Positions 63,603 to 64,000 of a stretch of 64,000 nt of DNA are shown here, in pieces. The translations under genes and the position numbers were made by a program. Position 1 is the stretch's first letter; each line of letters begins with the position of its first letter. Below the pieces are notes generated by a model, which searched no databases, had not been told where the DNA came from, and worked only from the letters and a program-made list of their open reading frames with translations. This DNA comes from Bryoerythrophyllum caledonicum (Eukaryota; Streptophyta; Bryopsida; Pottiales; Pottiaceae): NCBI GenBank assembly GCA_963971425.1, contig OZ020521.1:24196012-24260011 (forward strand). The letters are read 5' to 3'.

Positions 63603-64000
63603 ATTCCTCATAGACTTGTCATTGTGTGGTGCGTTGCCATCCAGTTGGAGTTCCTGGTTTCGGTTCAGGGATAGGCAACGTGGAGATTGACCAAGGGATT
63701 GGCAATAAAATTGCCTAAGGCGATTAAAGATGGGGCTCACATTGCACCCGGCCTACCATCTCTTTGTTACTTCTTCATATGCTTATTGATTCGATGACGG
63801 CGACATCTTTGGCTGGATGCGTACAGTTGTTGCAGCGACATCACCGTGGCGTTTAGTCTTATTAGCGTTGTTTGGTCCTAGCTGGATAGAGGGTCTCTTT
63901 ATCCGCTAGGGGGGGCACTTGAGGGTGTATTACGTATACTTGTTTTAGTGTATGTTTTTCGTTTATTTGATGTTGGTTAGGACTCTTGATCTGTTGGGGT
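63603..64000 (+). other. 3' untranslated region of the gypsy element
   Basis: Noncoding sequence runs from the pol stop to the window edge. At about 63719-63757 is a block (gcgattaaagatggggctca, then ttgcacccggcctaccat) that also lies in reverse orientation at the end of gag-like element G2 (28575-28616). A purine run AGGGGGGG (63908-63915) is a polypurine-tract candidate. However, the sequence after it does not match the 5' LTR start TGTCACGGG, so the right LTR must begin past 64000. Confidence 0.6.

Larger units (their letters stand above)
55372..64000 (+). mobile_element. Near-intact Ty3/gypsy element with DNA methyltransferase and PHD finger
   Basis: The element has 5' LTR/leader, then Gag, protease, C5 methyltransferase, a leaky-type TAG, reverse transcriptase, RNase H, integrase and PHD finger. 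It starts at TGTCACGGGACG, the same base where homology with the decayed copy starts. The right LTR lies beyond the window, so LTR identity and age cannot be judged. It is more GC-rich than its surroundings and mostly free of stops. One 1-nt deletion in the RT region is the only clear defect. Cytosine methyltransferases captured by gypsy elements are known from charophyte algae, and this copy fits that group. Confidence 0.9.

Noticed and set aside
63908..63930. Polypurine tract with 3' LTR starting at TGAGGGTG
   Set aside because: The sequence after it does not match the 5' LTR start (TGTCACGGG at 55372). The right LTR is therefore expected outside the window, and the purine run is only a candidate tract.

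Overview
This is a TE-dominated eukaryotic nuclear window, most likely from a streptophyte green plant. It holds a Stowaway-type MITE, a PIF/Harbinger-type MITE with a TAA target duplication, a pogo element, a LINE with an RNase H domain and Ty3/gypsy elements, with large AT-rich stretches and one 200-N scaffold gap. Cytosine methyltransferases captured by Ty3/gypsy elements have been described in charophyte algae. A charophyte-grade alga is therefore plausible, but the sequence alone does not fix the species. No complete conventional host gene is certain. No rRNA or CRISPR array was seen.

Layout. 1-7.2 kb: dispersed noncoding repeat A and four terminal-inverted-repeat elements. 8.1-15.2 kb: two oppositely oriented copies of repeat C flank a decayed minus-strand gag-like element (G3), minisatellites and a copy of repeat R. 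15.5-23 kb: a decayed transposase-like stretch and local tandem duplications. 23-33 kb: two more minus-strand gag-like elements (G1, G2) with related LTR-like segments (D1, D2). 34-34.3 kb: a GGAC-repeat module enclosing heat-shock-element-like motifs. 34.9-40.7 kb: a decayed Ty3/gypsy element, broken by repeat R. 41-46 kb: repeat A again, an array of GGATGAAA motifs, a small foldback and a LINE relic. 46-54.9 kb: the most gene-like stretch. It has two paralogous genes with premature stops, a pogo element coding only a DNA-binding protein, an F-box-like ORF, an acidic ORF and a dense 1.2-kb array of hairpins. 55.4-64.0 kb: a nearly intact Ty3/gypsy element running off the right edge.

The standout system is the 55.4-64 kb element. 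Its domain order is Gag (two zinc knuckles) - aspartic protease - C5 cytosine DNA methyltransferase - UAG - reverse transcriptase - RNase H - integrase - PHD finger. The UAG sits in the leaky context UAG CAA UCA. The decayed relative at 35-40 kb keeps the same stop and context and the same methyltransferase position, so the architecture belongs to the family and is not a one-off insertion. The element appears to carry both a DNA-methylation writer and a putative histone-tail reader. A one-base deletion in a T run breaks the RT frame of the better copy.

Many stops in otherwise readable TE and TE-like frames are one C-to-T step from CAG or CGA. The decayed gypsy copy differs from its relative largely by C-to-T and G-to-A changes. 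Both fit decay of heavily methylated repeats.
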